Below, piece after piece: positions 23,355-34,719 of a stretch of 64,000 nucleotides of DNA (positions are counted from its first letter, which is position 1; every line of letters begins with the position of its first letter). The notes under the pieces were generated by a model, which was not told where the DNA came from, searched no databases, and saw only the letters and a program-made list of their open reading frames with translations. The translations under genes and the position numbers were made by a program. Source of the stretch: Arachis hypogaea (lineage: Eukaryota > Streptophyta > Magnoliopsida > Fabales > Fabaceae); NCBI RefSeq assembly GCF_003086295.3, contig NC_092045.1, forward strand, positions 95,370,693 to 95,434,692, given 5' to 3'.

Positions 23355-23490
23355 TCCCTTGGTCAAGTTTTTTCCCATTGGGTTTTTCTTGACAAGGTTT
23401 TTAATGAGGCAGTCCCCATCACTAGAGGATATTGTACTCTTTTTCCTTCACTAAAGTTTTTTCCCACTGGGTTTTTCTTTAGTAAGGTTT
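23355..23490 (+). other. Two tandem hairpins before the copia polypurine tract
   Basis: Two head-to-tail copies of a ~72-bp unit start at GTACTCTTTTTCC (about 23345 and 23434). In the first, GTCAAG (23362-23367) pairs with CTTGAC (23388-23393). In the second, ACTAAAG (23450-23456) pairs with CTTTAGT (23477-23483). Both enclose an inner CCCA/TGGG stem flanked by T-runs. The arms differ between copies but stay complementary, which points to selection for the structure. Confidence 0.75.
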
Positions 23491-23520
23491 TAACGATGCA
23501 ATAATCCGAAATGGTCATCC

Positions 23521-23529
23521 AAGGGGGAG
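23521..23529 (+). other. Copia polypurine tract
   Basis: AAGGGGGAG ends immediately before the 3' LTR TGTTATG. It primes plus-strand DNA synthesis in LTR retrotransposons. Confidence 0.9.
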
Positions 23530-24124
23530 TGTTATGATAAACACAATAGATATGGATGACCATTAATGTCATGGCTGGATGACTCAGTTCTCATTTTACC
23601 AAGAAAGAATGTACATTAATGAAGGTTGAAAATTTTCCTTCATTATGCCTATAGAAGGAGGTTAAGCCTCCGTCCATATGACACACAGCAAGAATATATC
23701 TAATATATTCCCTCTCTCTCTTTCTTACTATAAAGCATTTATTTTCCTTTTCTTACTACACACAACCAAATAATAAGAAATCGATTCCCTTTTATGTTGC
23801 AATCAAATACCCTTCTCATTATATTACTATTACAATTCTTTCTCTTCTTTTATTTTATAAGTATTTTAAATTCTATTTTCTATTACTCTTTACATATAAT
23901 ATTAATAGCAATATTAACCATCTTTATTATATTGAGATAGTAACAATAAACAAATGCAATTCTCTCTCTCTTTATTTTTAATACTTTTTCTTATCTTTGT
24001 ATATATATACATAATACAACATATAATATTATTATATATATATAAAAATTATTGAGCTAATTATATTAATAATAGAGTCTTCTATTTATACATCTTTATT
24101 TTATATATCTTTTATTTTACAACA
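23530..24124 (+). repeat. Copia 3' LTR, 595 bp
   Basis: Same length as the 5' LTR, with three substitutions. One turns the TATA motif into TATAGAAGG, which would weaken any outward transcription from this LTR into PGR3 about 760 bp downstream. Confidence 0.97.
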
Positions 24125-24535
24125 GATTATATTGTTGTTAGATTGAATTTTGATGCTGTTATTGCTGCTGTTATGGGTTGTTGTGATTGTTATTAGATTG
24201 GATTATATTGTTATTGGATTGCTCTTAATTTTTAAGTATGGATTATATTGTTATTGTTATTGGATGTTGGCATTTTGTGTTTGTTTTTTTTTTTTGTTAT
24301 TTGACTTTTGATTTTGTATTTGAATGAGATCATAACATTGTGATTTATGTAGTATTGTTAACGTGGATGATATTTTAAAATTTATATTAGACTATAATTA
24401 TGTTTTAGTATGTTTTATATTTTATTTATTATTTTATTATGAAAGTATTCTTGGTTGAAACATGGTCGAACCGGTTGAACTAGTAAACCAATAGTTAGAG
24501 AGGTTCGATGACCGGTTCGGTTTTTAGAACCTTGA

Positions 24536-24883
24536 TTACTGTAGTTACTGATGACGACGGCCGAACCGTAAAATATCCGTTGGTCCATTCACAATCTCGC
24601 CTCACCTCACAGAGCATGATGCTATCTATCTATCTTACTATCTATCTTGCTGCAAAATTATCCAAACCAAAGACGATAACTTTTTTATAATTGGTCATCG
24701 ACATGCCTGAATCTGCTTAGACATTGTAAAGCATCTATGTCTGTGTCCCTGCTTCTGCACCTTCCATCCATTCATCCCTGCATAACAGGTTAAACCTCTT
24801 CTTTTGCTTTCATATGCACTTCAATTAAATTCATTCACTCCATTTGCTTCTTTTTTCATTGTTTAGATAATTGTGTAGCTTTT
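24536..24883 (+). promoter_or_regulatory. Promoter-leader region of PGR3
   Basis: Only about 350 bp separate the hAT end from the PGR3 ATG. A plausible 5' UTR intron spans 24789-24866 (donor ACAGGTTAAA, acceptor GTTTAG after a T-rich tract), placing the ATG 17 bp into the next exon. No strong TATA box. The hAT and copia elements therefore sit at the promoter. Confidence 0.5.
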
Positions 24884-27800
24884 ATGGTCATCCTAATACT
24901 CTGCCCTTCAACCCTGTGTTCTAGCAGTATGTCATATTGCTGTGCCTTCGCTGACACCAATGTCTATCTTCTGAAAAATAATGGGCTCTTGGGTGGAAGC
25001 AGTTCTGTGAAAGTAAAGATTTTGACTAATGGGTCTTCGCTAAATCAGAAGAAACTTGGAAGAAGACAAGTGGGTCTTCATGCCTTTGGCACAAAGTGTG
25101 CACACGAGGTGGTTGTGGAAAATGGCAAGAGAAAAATGGGAGTGTCCTCTGAAGAAGTTATTGGAGTTCTGAAGTCTATTTCGGATCCAAATTCTGCTCT
25201 TTCCTACTTCAAGATGGTTGCTCAGTTGCCGAATATTTTGCATACCACTGAAGCATGCAATTACATGCTTGAGTTGTTGAGGGCTCACACGAGGATTCAG
25301 GATATGGTCTTTGTCTTTGATGTAATGCAAAAGCAAGTTATTAATCGAAATTTGAATACGTATCTCACTATATTTAAAGCTCTTTCAGTTAAAGGTGGGA
25401 TTCGGCGGGCGCCATTTGCACTTGGAAAGATGAGGGAAGCTGGTTTCATCCTGAATGCTTATTCATATAATGGAATGATCCATTTACTACTCCAACCTGG
25501 GTTTTGTAGAGAGGCTTTGGAGGTTTATAGAAGAATGATCTCGGAAGGGCTTAAGCCTAGCATGAAGACATACTCAGCACTGATGGTAGCACTAGGGAAG
25601 AAAAGGGATACCAGAACCATTATGGATTTGTTGGAAGAGATGAAAACTTTGGAATTGAGGCCAAATATGTACACATATACCATATGCATTAGAGCACTTG
25701 GTAGGGTAGGGAAAATTGATGATGCCTGTGCGATTTTAAGGGAAATGGATGATGAAGGATGCGGGCCTGATGTTGTCACTTATACAGTTCTGATTGATGC
25801 TCTTTGTAATGCGGGGAAGCTTGATAAGGCCGAGGAATTATATACAAAGATGAGAGAGAGCCATCACAAACCTGATCGGATAACATATACTACTTTGATC
25901 GACAAGTTCAGTAACTGTGGCAACTTGGATATGGTGAAAAGATTCTGGAGGGAGATGGAAGCTGATGGTTATGAACCTGACGTGGTTTCCTACACAACAT
26001 TCATTGATGCTTTATGCAAATCTGGGAGCATTGATCAGGCCTTTGCTATGTTAGAAACGATGAAGATGAAAGGAACTTTTCCAAATCTTCATACTTACAA
26101 CACTTTGATCTCTGGACTTTTGAAGAGGAAAAGATTAGATGAGGCATTAGAACTTTTCGATAATATGGAATCTTTGGGCGTTGAACCTACTGCTTATTCA
26201 TATGTTCTGTTCATCGACTATTATGGAAAGTCCGGTGATCCAGGAAAAGCTCTTGAGACCTTTGAAACGATGAAAAAGAGAGGAATTGCGCCTAGTATAG
26301 TAGCATGTAATGTATCTTTATATAGTCTTGCAGAAATGGGTAGGATCAGAGAAGCAAATGATATATTCAACGATCTTTACAACTGCGGACTTTCACCAGA
26401 TTCAGTAACCTATAATATGATGATGAAGTGCTATAGCAAAGCAGGGCAAATAGACAAAGCCATAGAGCTTTTGGATGAGATGATAAGCAATAGGTGTGAA
26501 CCAGATATAATTATGGTTAATTCGTTAATTTATATGCTTTACAAGGCCGATCGAGTTGATGAGGCATGGGAAATGTTTGGGAGACTGAAGGATTTGAAGC
26601 TGGCTCCGACGGTAGTGACATACAATACTCTACTTGCTGGCTTGGGGAAAGAAGGAAAAGTCGAAAGGGTTCTTGAACTGTTTGGGAGTATGACAGAGTC
26701 TGGATGTCCTCCAAACACAATAACTTTCAACACACTCCTTGATTGTCTTTGCAAGAACGACGCGGTTGATTTGGCGTTGAAAATGCTATGCAGAATGACG
26801 ATGATGAACTGTAGTCATGATGTTCTGACTTATAACACCATCATCTATGGGTTGATCAAAGAAGACAGAATTAGTTATGCATTCTGGTTTTTCCATCAGA
26901 TGAAGAAATCTCTCTACCCTGATCTCGTAACTTTATGCACCCTCCTTCCTGGTGTTGTACGGTATGGAATGATAGAGGATGCTCTCAAGATTGTCATTGA
27001 ATTTGTTTATCAGGCAGGTTTAGAGAAAGGCAAACAATCCTTGGAAGAACTAATGGAATCCATTTTAGTTGAAGCGAAAATTGAAGATGCCATTCTATTT
27101 GCTGAAAGATTGGTAAGTGCTTCTGGTTTCCAAGATGACTATGTAATATTACCTCTAATTAAAGCCTTGTGTAAGCGGAACAAGATCCTTGATGCTCAAA
27201 AATTATTTGATAAGTTCACCAAAACTTTGGGAGTTCATGCAACCGTTGAATCATATAATTGCTTGATGGATGGGGTTCTTGGATCTAATATGATTGAAAA
27301 AGCCTGGGATCTTTTTGTGGAGATGAAGGATGCAGGTTGTCATCCAAATATTTTCACGTATAACTTGCTGCTCGATGCTCATGGTAAATCTGGGAGGATT
27401 GATGAACTCCTTGAACTTTTCAATGAGCTGCAGAGTAGGGGATGCAAGCCTAATGCCATAACCCATAACATTATCATCTCTGCGCTTGTGAAATCTAATA
27501 GCATCAATAAGGCATTAGATTTGTATTATGAGCTCATAAGTGGTGATTTCTCTCCCACTCCCTGCACTTATGGACCTCTTATAGATGGACTTTTAAAGAG
27601 TGGGAGATTTGAGGAAGCAATGAAGATCTTTGAGGAGATGTTAGACTATCAATGCAAGCCAAACAGTGCTATTTTCAATATTCTCATCAATGGATTTGGG
27701 AAAGCTGGAAAAATTGATGTTGCTTGTGATATGTTCAAGAGGATGGTTAAAGAGGGAATAAGGCCAGACCTGAAGTCTTACACAATTCTTGTAGAGTGCC

Positions 27801-28225
27801 TATGCTTGGCCGGAAGAGTCGACGATGCTGTGTACTACTTTGAGGAACTAAAGTCAACTGGCCTTGATCCTGATAGAGTTTCGTACAATCTTATGATCAA
27901 TGGGCTCGGAAGATCACGCAGGTTGGACAATGCTCTTTCTCTTTTCGGCGAAATGAAGTGTAGGGGAATTTCTCCTGATCTTTACACTTACAATGCATTG
28001 ATTCTCCATCTTGGGATAATTGGAGAGGTGGACCTAGCCGGAAAGATGTATGAGGAACTGCAAGCAAGGGGTCTGGAACCTAATGTCTTCACTTATAATG
28101 CTCTCATTCGTGGGCATAGTTTGTCGGGAAACAAAGACAGAGCTTTCAATGTCTACAAGAAGATGATGGTACAGGGGTGCAGCCCCAACAGACAAACTTT
28201 TGCTCAACTTCCTAATAAATGCTGA
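24884..28225 (+). CDS. PGR3: PGR3, chloroplast pentatricopeptide repeat protein
   Basis: Single coding exon, 1113 aa, the same length as Arabidopsis PGR3 (about 1112). Residues 1 to about 70 are a Ser/Lys/Arg-containing transit region. From about residue 85 to the end are some 27 P-type PPR motifs of 35 aa (for example [80 protein letters not shown]). A less regular part lies around residues 700-760. No E, DYW or SMR domain is present. PGR3 in Arabidopsis stabilises and activates translation of the plastid petL operon and of ndhA, supporting cytochrome b6f and NDH. The frame is intact. The next gene downstream, a convergent PP2C, is also its neighbour in Arabidopsis. Identity rests on length, repeat layout and synteny, so confirmation by alignment is still due. 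Confidence 0.92.
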   Translation: MVILILCPSTLCSSSMSYCCAFADTNVYLLKNNGLLGGSSSVKVKILTNGSSLNQKKLGRRQVGLHAFGTKCAHEVVVENGKRKMGVSSEEVIGVLKSISDPNSALSYFKMVAQLPNILHTTEACNYMLELLRAHTRIQDMVFVFDVMQKQVINRNLNTYLTIFKALSVKGGIRRAPFALGKMREAGFILNAYSYNGMIHLLLQPGFCREALEVYRRMISEGLKPSMKTYSALMVALGKKRDTRTIMDLLEEMKTLELRPNMYTYTICIRALGRVGKIDDACAILREMDDEGCGPDVVTYTVLIDALCNAGKLDKAEELYTKMRESHHKPDRITYTTLIDKFSNCGNLDMVKRFWREMEADGYEPDVVSYTTFIDALCKSGSIDQAFAMLETMKMKGTFPNLHTYNTLISGLLKRKRLDEALELFDNMESLGVEPTAYSYVLFIDYYGKSGDPGKALETFETMKKRGIAPSIVACNVSLYSLAEMGRIREANDIFNDLYNCGLSPDSVTYNMMMKCYSKAGQIDKAIELLDEMISNRCEPDIIMVNSLIYMLYKADRVDEAWEMFGRLKDLKLAPTVVTYNTLLAGLGKEGKVERVLELFGSMTESGCPPNTITFNTLLDCLCKNDAVDLALKMLCRMTMMNCSHDVLTYNTIIYGLIKEDRISYAFWFFHQMKKSLYPDLVTLCTLLPGVVRYGMIEDALKIVIEFVYQAGLEKGKQSLEELMESILVEAKIEDAILFAERLVSASGFQDDYVILPLIKALCKRNKILDAQKLFDKFTKTLGVHATVESYNCLMDGVLGSNMIEKAWDLFVEMKDAGCHPNIFTYNLLLDAHGKSGRIDELLELFNELQSRGCKPNAITHNIIISALVKSNSINKALDLYYELISGDFSPTPCTYGPLIDGLLKSGRFEEAMKIFEEMLDYQCKPNSAIFNILINGFGKAGKIDVACDMFKRMVKEGIRPDLKSYTILVECLCLAGRVDDAVYYFEELKSTGLDPDRVSYNLMINGLGRSRRLDNALSLFGEMKCRGISPDLYTYNALILHLGIIGEVDLAGKMYEELQARGLEPNVFTYNALIRGHSLSGNKDRAFNVYKKMMVQGCSPNRQTFAQLPNKC

Positions 28226-28810
28226 TTTCACTCACAGGATCATTCTGGTGCAAGCCTTTAATCTCAATGATAGAGACCTTTAAGGTAATTATCAATATTT
28301 TTTACGAAGAAAATTTTTGACAGCCTATGATAATGAGAATATTAGATATCTTGGTAACTTTATATCATTTTGGTTTCTTCAGGAATACCCTGCTCCTTTG
28401 CCTCATTGCTCAGTGTATATATTAATGTGCAAATTATTCACTTCATATGCTGGCAACTGCTGCTGATTAATGGTAGAAGTATTTAACTTGTGCAGACGCA
28501 GTACTTGCTATGATTTTTAAGGACCAATTCTTTCTATAAGAACTATGAGTATATTTCTGCCAGTTTGATAAATTTGTTTTATGGTTATAATACAAAGTAA
28601 TTGTTTATGTTTACTTATTATCTTTCTATGCGATTGCAGGGATATGTGTAGATGGGGAAGGCATGAAGTTCGACTTTTGTGCAAAACTAAACTTGAGCCA
28701 TTTAAAGATTTGTATATTTGAAATTGTAATCATATGTAAAGTGTAAAAGCAGTGTTAGATCAGAAATTGTAAAGGCAGATGCTAATATGCAATCATTTGA
28801 ATATAAAAGG
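28226..28810 (+). other. PGR3 3' UTR, probably with introns
   Basis: Sequence after the stop keeps a transcribed look (CTCACAGGATCATTCTGGTG). TTTATAGGAATACCC-like and GATTGCAGGGATATGTG (about 28633) provide acceptors, with donors such as TTAAGGTAATTATC (28280). 3' UTR introns would expose the RNA to nonsense-mediated decay, so this is noted as a possibility only. Polyadenylation is likely near 28730-28800. Confidence 0.4.
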
Positions 28811-29284
28811 GTTTTCTTTTGGCCGAACAATGCACACAACTAAACATGACTAAGTTTCCTATAATAAGTAGCCACTTAGAAGAACATTGAAAATATCATT
28901 AATAGAAGTATTATTAAGAGTGGGAAAACATAAAAATTATATACAATTCAAATATTACAAATTTTCTTCTGATATATGTAATTATATTTAACATCGTTGT
29001 GTGAGGTAAGTGATGACACATCATCTTAAGCAATTTTTAGGATTTTTTATTTATTTTCTTAGATTTTCAATTAAATTTCTTATGATTTTTAATAAAATTT
29101 AATAAATAATCAAATATTTGAAGTTGAAATAGTATTTTAAGTTTTTAAGAGTTGTGGATTTAAAAAGTAGCAAGAATTACCGTTTTTTCACAAAAAAAAG
29201 TATAAAGGAAATAGAAGCATAGCCCAAGAAACCCCCAAGGAACTAAAGGCACACAAGCAAATGGTGCACACAAGTCCCACGCTG

Positions 29285-29310
29285 CCCCCCCCCCCCCCCC
29301 CCCCCCCCCC
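29285..29310. repeat. Poly-C run (26 bp)
   Basis: An uninterrupted run of 26 C. Such G/C homopolymers are rare in plant DNA and are prone to length error in sequencing. Confidence 0.95.
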
Positions 29311-29687
29311 TCTCTCTTCTTCATGCTCAAGCGGTTATAATTTGAGTTACAAAAATCTAAGGTCAGAATAATATGCATATGCACCAAGTTGCCGATATCT
29401 ATGAGCTTTAATTTTCGCTCATTAGCAAGTTGCAACCCTGTGATGTCACTGTGTAACATGCACCAAGTTGAAGTTAAATTAGATCTGAAATTCTATTTCA
29501 CGACCAAGAAAAGAAAATGCATCTCCTGTATAGCCAGAAACCTACTCAGCTTTACAGATAAAATAGATACTAAGAATGTGATATTGTCTTTTATATGACA
29601 AGTTGTAATTGACTTAATACCCTCATGTATTCCATTAATAATAATAAAATAAAAATCTCATGTTATAATATCGTGCAAGAGCTATAA

Positions 29688-29690
<3 letters not shown>

Positions 29691-29738
<48 letters not shown>
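29691..29738. repeat. (GA)24 microsatellite
   Basis: Perfect dinucleotide repeat of 48 bp in the convergent 3' region of PGR3 and PP2C; a likely polymorphic marker. Confidence 0.95.
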
Positions 29739-29740
<2 letters not shown>

Positions 29741-29886
29741 CTATTATGTGATCAGAATAATTGTATGTAGTGTTAGATGAAAGGAACATGACCATTCAGA
29801 GGCAGTGTAATCACCAGTGCACACTATATATGAGATATAAAATAAAATATAATACATATGAGCACTATTGCTTCAGAAAAAACACC

Positions 29887-32800
29887 CTAACTTTCACTAC
29901 TATCCGCTTTTGGTTCATGAGCTTCTTCAGCTTTTTCGTTTGCAGAGGATTGCTGCTCTTCTGGTGGTGCACTGGATTGAGCTGGCTTCTTGAACTGCAC
30001 CAAGATCATCGTCATGTTGTCGCATCCCTCGCCACCGGCGGTTGATGGAGCCAAACACCGATCGAGTACTCTTTCACACACTACAGAAAGCTTGGTTTCC
30101 TGCAACGAAAAGTAATCACACCACTCGATGAAGATGCATTAACAAAAAAGAAGAGTTGTGTTAGCCTTCGAAATCCGACGTAAAACTTTGTCGAATCCCA
30201 ATGCATGGACAAGACGCAATGATATTGTTAGATTCATATAGCCAATCCCATCTAATGGGATAAGCCTAAGTTAAGCCCTAAGTTAAGAACTTGATGAGGA
30301 TGCATTATCCAGATTCCAGACCAATAAGCATAGTACATGAATGAGAATGATGGCTACTTATTATTTGAATGCTGAAGAAAACGTTAAAACTAAGTGAGAA
30401 CTTACAGAGCGCAATTGTTCATGAATAAAATCTACCAACTGTTGGCTTGACATGCAATCCCTGAAAAGAATCATGAGAAAATAAATTATTCGTTGAATGA
30501 TGGCGTGAAGAAGCATTTGCAGAAAGAATCTTTTTCAGAATCAAACACAGTCGGTGTAAACAGCATAAATGACTCAGATTATAGTTAGAATCAAATGCGC
30601 ATATTATAAAGCATAAGAAAAATACCATATGCCATCACAAGCTAGGACCATGAATTCATCTTCTTCACAAAGGTCGACCTATAATAAATGTCGCAACAAA
30701 AACAACGCATCAGTCATAATAGATGAATGCTTGAAGTCAAATACTCGAGAGTCGCAGTAAGTGCTAATCATGCATCTTAATATTCATTATATGATACAGC
30801 AAAATTAACCTTGTCACAAGGATCTGTGCACCACTTAAACGAATTTGCCGAATTGTATAACAAAAACTTACAGTGTTTATATCTGGATTGGCAGTTACAA
30901 TTTGTTTTTCAGCGGGAAGAAATTTATTCTGTTTAAATTCCATGTCACCTGCAATAAAATATTAAAGGTTAGATACCTAAGCTGTGCTCACTCAAGTTAA
31001 AATTGAAAGAAGAGCAGCATACTAAAAAAGATGATTTGATTAATCTTTACAAAGTCACATGCATAGTATGAAAGTTACCAATAGCTCTTGCAAGATTTAA
31101 ACTTCCATTAACTCGTCCTGCGTGAATAAAACCACCAGCTTTTAAGATTCTTTCCTTTTCAATCTCAAGCTCAGGTTTGTGGTCTCTAGACAAATTGTAT
31201 GCCTGTAGAGAAGAGTCATAGTAAAACATCTTACATAACTCACCAAGATCTGTAACATTTAAAACTTGACATATATATGAAGTGTTCCGGGGCGGGGAAG
31301 AAGAAAGAAAAATGCATATTATGAGCAATTTATACTTCATCGGTACTTGTGTAAGCAGTGAAAGCTTAATCAAAATTCAAGAATTTCATTTCTCTAAAGT
31401 TACCTGACCCTTTCGAGAAATTACACAACGCGAATCACCAGCATTTGCAACAAAAAGTTGGTTGTTTCTAATAACAGCAACACAGGCAGTGCTTCCAGAA
31501 GTTGGGCCAGCAAAATCAGCATGAGGTCCCTAAATACAGTAAACAAAATCAAATTAAAGAATGCCAAAAAAGAAAAGTAAACTATATAAAGGGAGATGTT
31601 TACTAAATTTTCAAATTATCAGACGCACATAAAACATGCACCCCTAGAGAAACCAAGTGTATCCAATGAAACTGAGACAATATCGAGTAAAACTTAATCA
31701 AATGTCATACCTACCTCCTCAAAAGCCCAATCATCAACTTGGTCACCACCATCGGTACCTTTTGGAGACCAAATCAACCCTTCTATCATTCCAGTAAACT
31801 TGTTTATCTTATCCCCCAAGACTGATAATTCCCTCCATCCCCTTTGGCCACGCATCATGTCATCCATTCTGCATAATATCAGAAGAACCAGTTCATAACT
31901 TCCTTTCAAGACGGATTCGGTGACCACATTTTCGACCACATTTTCTTCTGTCTCGATTAGACCAGGAGACAGAAGATATAGTGCAAAAGCTCGGACAATG
32001 CAATAAATTAAATAACACACAACACTAATAACCCGAGTGTGTGAAACATTTCAAACAGACTGTGTGAGACCCTCGTGATCCGAACAAAGGTTTTAGATGG
32101 TACCGAAAACAGCTGACACTAAACATATTTAGAAAACAAGTTCCTGTTATAAGAACAGAGAAAATTGTCATTAAGCATAGTATGAGGCCCCCTTTTCATC
32201 TAACCTTAGAAATGCTTTCTGAAGAGAGGTTCCTATATCTCCATCTGCATATTCTTTACTTCTGAGCACCTGTTGGTGAAGAAACTTTGCACAAAACTTT
32301 GCAACCACCTTACCTAAAATTTTGCAACCACCGCAGAAGAGGCAGGAATATGAGGTTTAAATATTTTCCAAAAGGCATGAAATATACAGAGTAAAACAAG
32401 CCATTGGTAATTTATCACTTGTAGTAAAAATGGCATTCTATCATCAATCCAAGTAGACAAGCTATTACAGATCTTACATACCTCCATGCCCATCGTAGAC
32501 ACCAAAAAACGAAGTAGAATCATCCAGATCAGTATATGCAGCATGCTAACAAAAGGGTGGAAAAAAAGAAAGATTATCACTGAATAAAAATCAGGAAAAA
32601 TTAAAATCCGAAATTGCAGTATATTCACATATATACCTTCTAGTCCCCTAAAAACAACAGCATCTTTCAACCAAAATATAAGCCAAAGCTTATTCAGCTT
32701 CAACAAATACACTACTAACATCAGATGCTGTCGAAAACAATAACCAAAAGAATGACTAACAAATCGCAATGCCCACCATGAATGCCTTAGATCAGAGTAT

Positions 32801-33223
32801 AGAATGTTAAAAAAAAGAGAAATTAGCTCACAAAAGAAATAAATATTAGCATATAATTCTTGGTTCCTCCTGTCTATTTTCGCAACAAATTAATTTCATA
32901 CAACATAAAAAGTGTATCTTGTCAATCCTTAAACAACATCATTGAACATACACCAACATATCGGAAGGCTAAATGAAGCAGGAACCAATGCTGCCGCAAC
33001 CCAGCAAACAATTCAATGCAACTAGACTAAAATTGTCAAACAGGTTCAGAATGCATTGGCAGATTCAATATATAAAAAACCTAGCAATTTTTCAATTATT
33101 ACTCACAGCATCTTCCATTGTTGCACGCCAGCCTTGCATGGATGATAAACCATATCTAAGACGGTCATTTTCACCATCTTCAGAAAACTTTTCAGTTTTG
33201 GGTGTGCTTAGATATATTCCCAT
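29887..33223 (-). CDS. PP2C60: Protein phosphatase 2C (PP2C60/PP2C21 type), 10 coding exons
   Basis: Minus-strand exons are 33223-33107, 32545-32482, 32313-32205, 31868-31715, 31529-31404, 31202-31079, 30948-30872, 30678-30626, 30460-30406 and 30099-29887. All introns are GT-AG, every phase fits, and the total is 363 aa. The PP2C catalytic motifs appear in order: [16 protein letters not shown] near residues 24-39, [10 protein letters not shown] (metal-binding Asp), [44 protein letters not shown] and [13 protein letters not shown] (last metal-binding Asp). The N-terminus [12 protein letters not shown] has Gly2, a possible myristoylation site. The C-terminal tail is Glu/Ser/Ala-rich. It is a Mg/Mn-dependent Ser/Thr phosphatase; the substrate is not known. 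The layout matches Arabidopsis At4g31860 and At2g25070. In exon 3 the acceptor is followed directly by GTAAGG, an unusual exon start that mimics a donor. Confidence 0.93.
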
Positions 33224-33225
33224 TC

Positions 33226-34400
33226 CTGTCCAAACAATAACATGTGAGCATACTTCAATTTATTTAAAAAACATAAAAATGAAGAAAACGTATACCAAAC
33301 TAAGTCAAAAAGAATACAAGGATGCAATATTGTAGCTGTGGAAGCATCGTGAATTTTAAGGAGCATTGAAAAGGGAAATATAGAACTAGCACTACAATGT
33401 CACAGGTAATACTAACTATGAAGATACACTATATCCACCTAAAACATCTTCCTAATCATCCTAGGATGCCAAATTCCAGTTACATTTCTAAAGAAATTAT
33501 TGATCAAGGAATGCTTTGAAGTCAGAAACTAAATAGACTCCAACCACAAAGTGGTCATCTCAATATTTCTTTCTCTCTTTCTTTTTTTACCACTCTCACT
33601 CTCAGGATTCAAGGAGACTAGCATTGAATTAGGATTAATCTGAAGTCAAGTACAAGATTATCATCAAAGCTGAACAAGGAGAAGCCCAAGAAGGAGCATT
33701 CTATATATAGGATATTTTGCTTAAAGGGATGACAACTGAACAATGTAAAGTGTTAACATCACAGCAATAACCTAAACAAAAAGAAGGATACTTAACAAAT
33801 TAACAAGTATTAAGAGGCTGTGATTACAAATTACAATTATATAGCTTACAACAAAAAGACAAGATGCTGGATGATCCTAATTCTGGTTGGAAATGATTAC
33901 TTGACAATGGAGGGACCATGCAAAGGAACAACAAACAAGATCAATAATCAAGAAAGAACCACAGTGATGATGATAGGAGCAAAATAACAAAAAGGAAAAC
34001 TTTTTATTTCTCTGCGGAAAACAAACAATAAGTATGAGCTCACTTACTCAATAGCTGAGTGTCCCTTGAGTGTCACAGAACCAACCCAACTGAGAAATCC
34101 AAAAAGGAAAAAAAAAACTTTTTTTACTTCTGAAACAACAAAGTGCTGGTGATGATGACGATGATGATGATGATGATGTGTGTATAGAAAAAGGGGTCTT
34201 TTGTAGTATGATCAATAATCGGAGGAGAATTGACCCAGAGAATAGAGAACCAGTGATAAGAGGGATCACAAGTAAAGGAAGAAACTTTGCAGAAGCTTCG
34301 TTGATTTGAGCGATTTGGGGTCTTCGAATTTTCTGGATTTCAAGGTTTCGGTGCTGTGCACAGAGTACTACAGCTCAACAGCTTCTTCATCATTCTCTCT
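33226..34400 (-). promoter_or_regulatory. PP2C 5' UTR with 822-bp leader intron, and promoter
   Basis: The acceptor TTGGACAG ends 2 bp before the ATG (33226-33227). A good donor (TGA then GTAAGTG) lies at 34047-34046, giving an 822-bp leader intron. The upstream non-coding exon (about 34048-34380) has a CAT-rich run (CATCATCATCATCATCGTC as read on the minus strand). 5' UTR introns near the ATG are common in constitutive plant genes and often raise expression. Confidence 0.6.
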
Positions 34401-34460
34401 CTTGGATTTTGTTCTCATCTACTTTCCTTCATATTTTAATATTTATTTTTATTTATAAGT

Positions 34461-34710
34461 TAAATTATATTTTTTGTTCTTGATATTTTTTATTTTTTTA
34501 AAATATTTATAATATTAATTATATTTAATTTTGTTCATAATATTTTTATTTATAATAAAATTATTTTTGAATATTAATTTTATATAAAATATTAAAAAAT
34601 TAAAATTTTTAAAAATAATTTTTACACAAATTAAAAATATTAAAATTAAATTATTAAAAGTATTTTTAAAAATTATAAATACTAAAAAAAATAAATTTTT
34701 CTCTTATTTA
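34461..34710. mobile_element. AT-rich fold-back element, about 250 bp
   Basis: The left arm (TAAATTATATTTTTTGTTCT then TGATATTTTTTATTTTTTT) pairs with the right arm (AATACTAAAAAAAATAAATT). Internal arms such as AATATTAATTTTATAT can pair too. No ORF and no TSD resolved. It is in the PP2C promoter side. Confidence 0.5.
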
Positions 34711-34719
34711 GTTATTTAT

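Larger units (their letters stand above)
17858..24124 (+). mobile_element. Ty1/copia LTR retrotransposon, young, 6267 bp
   Basis: It runs from TGTTATGATAAACAC to TTTTACAACA and has two 595-bp LTRs. The exact 5-bp target duplication GATTA lies at 17853-17857 and 24125-24129. In order it holds 5' LTR, primer site, gag, a 262-bp spacer, pol (protease, integrase, RT, RNase H: the copia order), a hairpin pair, the polypurine tract and 3' LTR. The LTRs differ at only 3 positions I can see, so insertion is recent (about 0.2-0.3 My at usual plant rates). Three stop codons in pol make this copy non-autonomous. Confidence 0.97.
16892..24534. mobile_element. hAT-like non-autonomous element, split by a copia insertion
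   Basis: The left end (AAATGTTATGAAAACCAG, then GACCGTCGAACCAGTC) and the right end, read in reverse complement (CAAGGTTCTAAAAACCGAAC then GGTCATCGAACC), are similar inverted termini. The right terminus resembles the CAGGGTTC-type ends of hAT elements. Flanking 8-mers TTACTATA (16884-16891) and TTACTGTA (24536-24543) match at 7 of 8, as expected for an old hAT duplication. Without the copia insert the element is about 1.37 kb. It has no transposase. Its left half holds a CG-rich block (17150-17440) resembling the leader and first exon of a gene, perhaps of the parent transposase or a captured gene. The exact end is uncertain by 1-2 bp. Confidence 0.7.
28815..29886. other. Intergenic between PGR3 and PP2C, with microsatellites
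   Basis: AT-rich, then sequences around 29160-29310 with a 26-base C run (29285-29310) directly followed by TCTCTCTTCTTC. A (GA)24 tract is at 29691-29738. No gene. The two flanking genes converge here, so both 3' ends fall in this interval. Confidence 0.7.

Noticed and set aside
29160..29459. 99-aa minus-strand frame with a poly-Gly stretch
   Set aside because: The poly-Gly is the translation of the 26-bp C run; nothing else in the frame looks like a protein.
30230..30300. tRNA-like or hairpin RNA in the PP2C region (ATCCCATCTAATGGGATAAG)
   Set aside because: A short perfect hairpin in an intron, but without a cloverleaf or other tRNA features.
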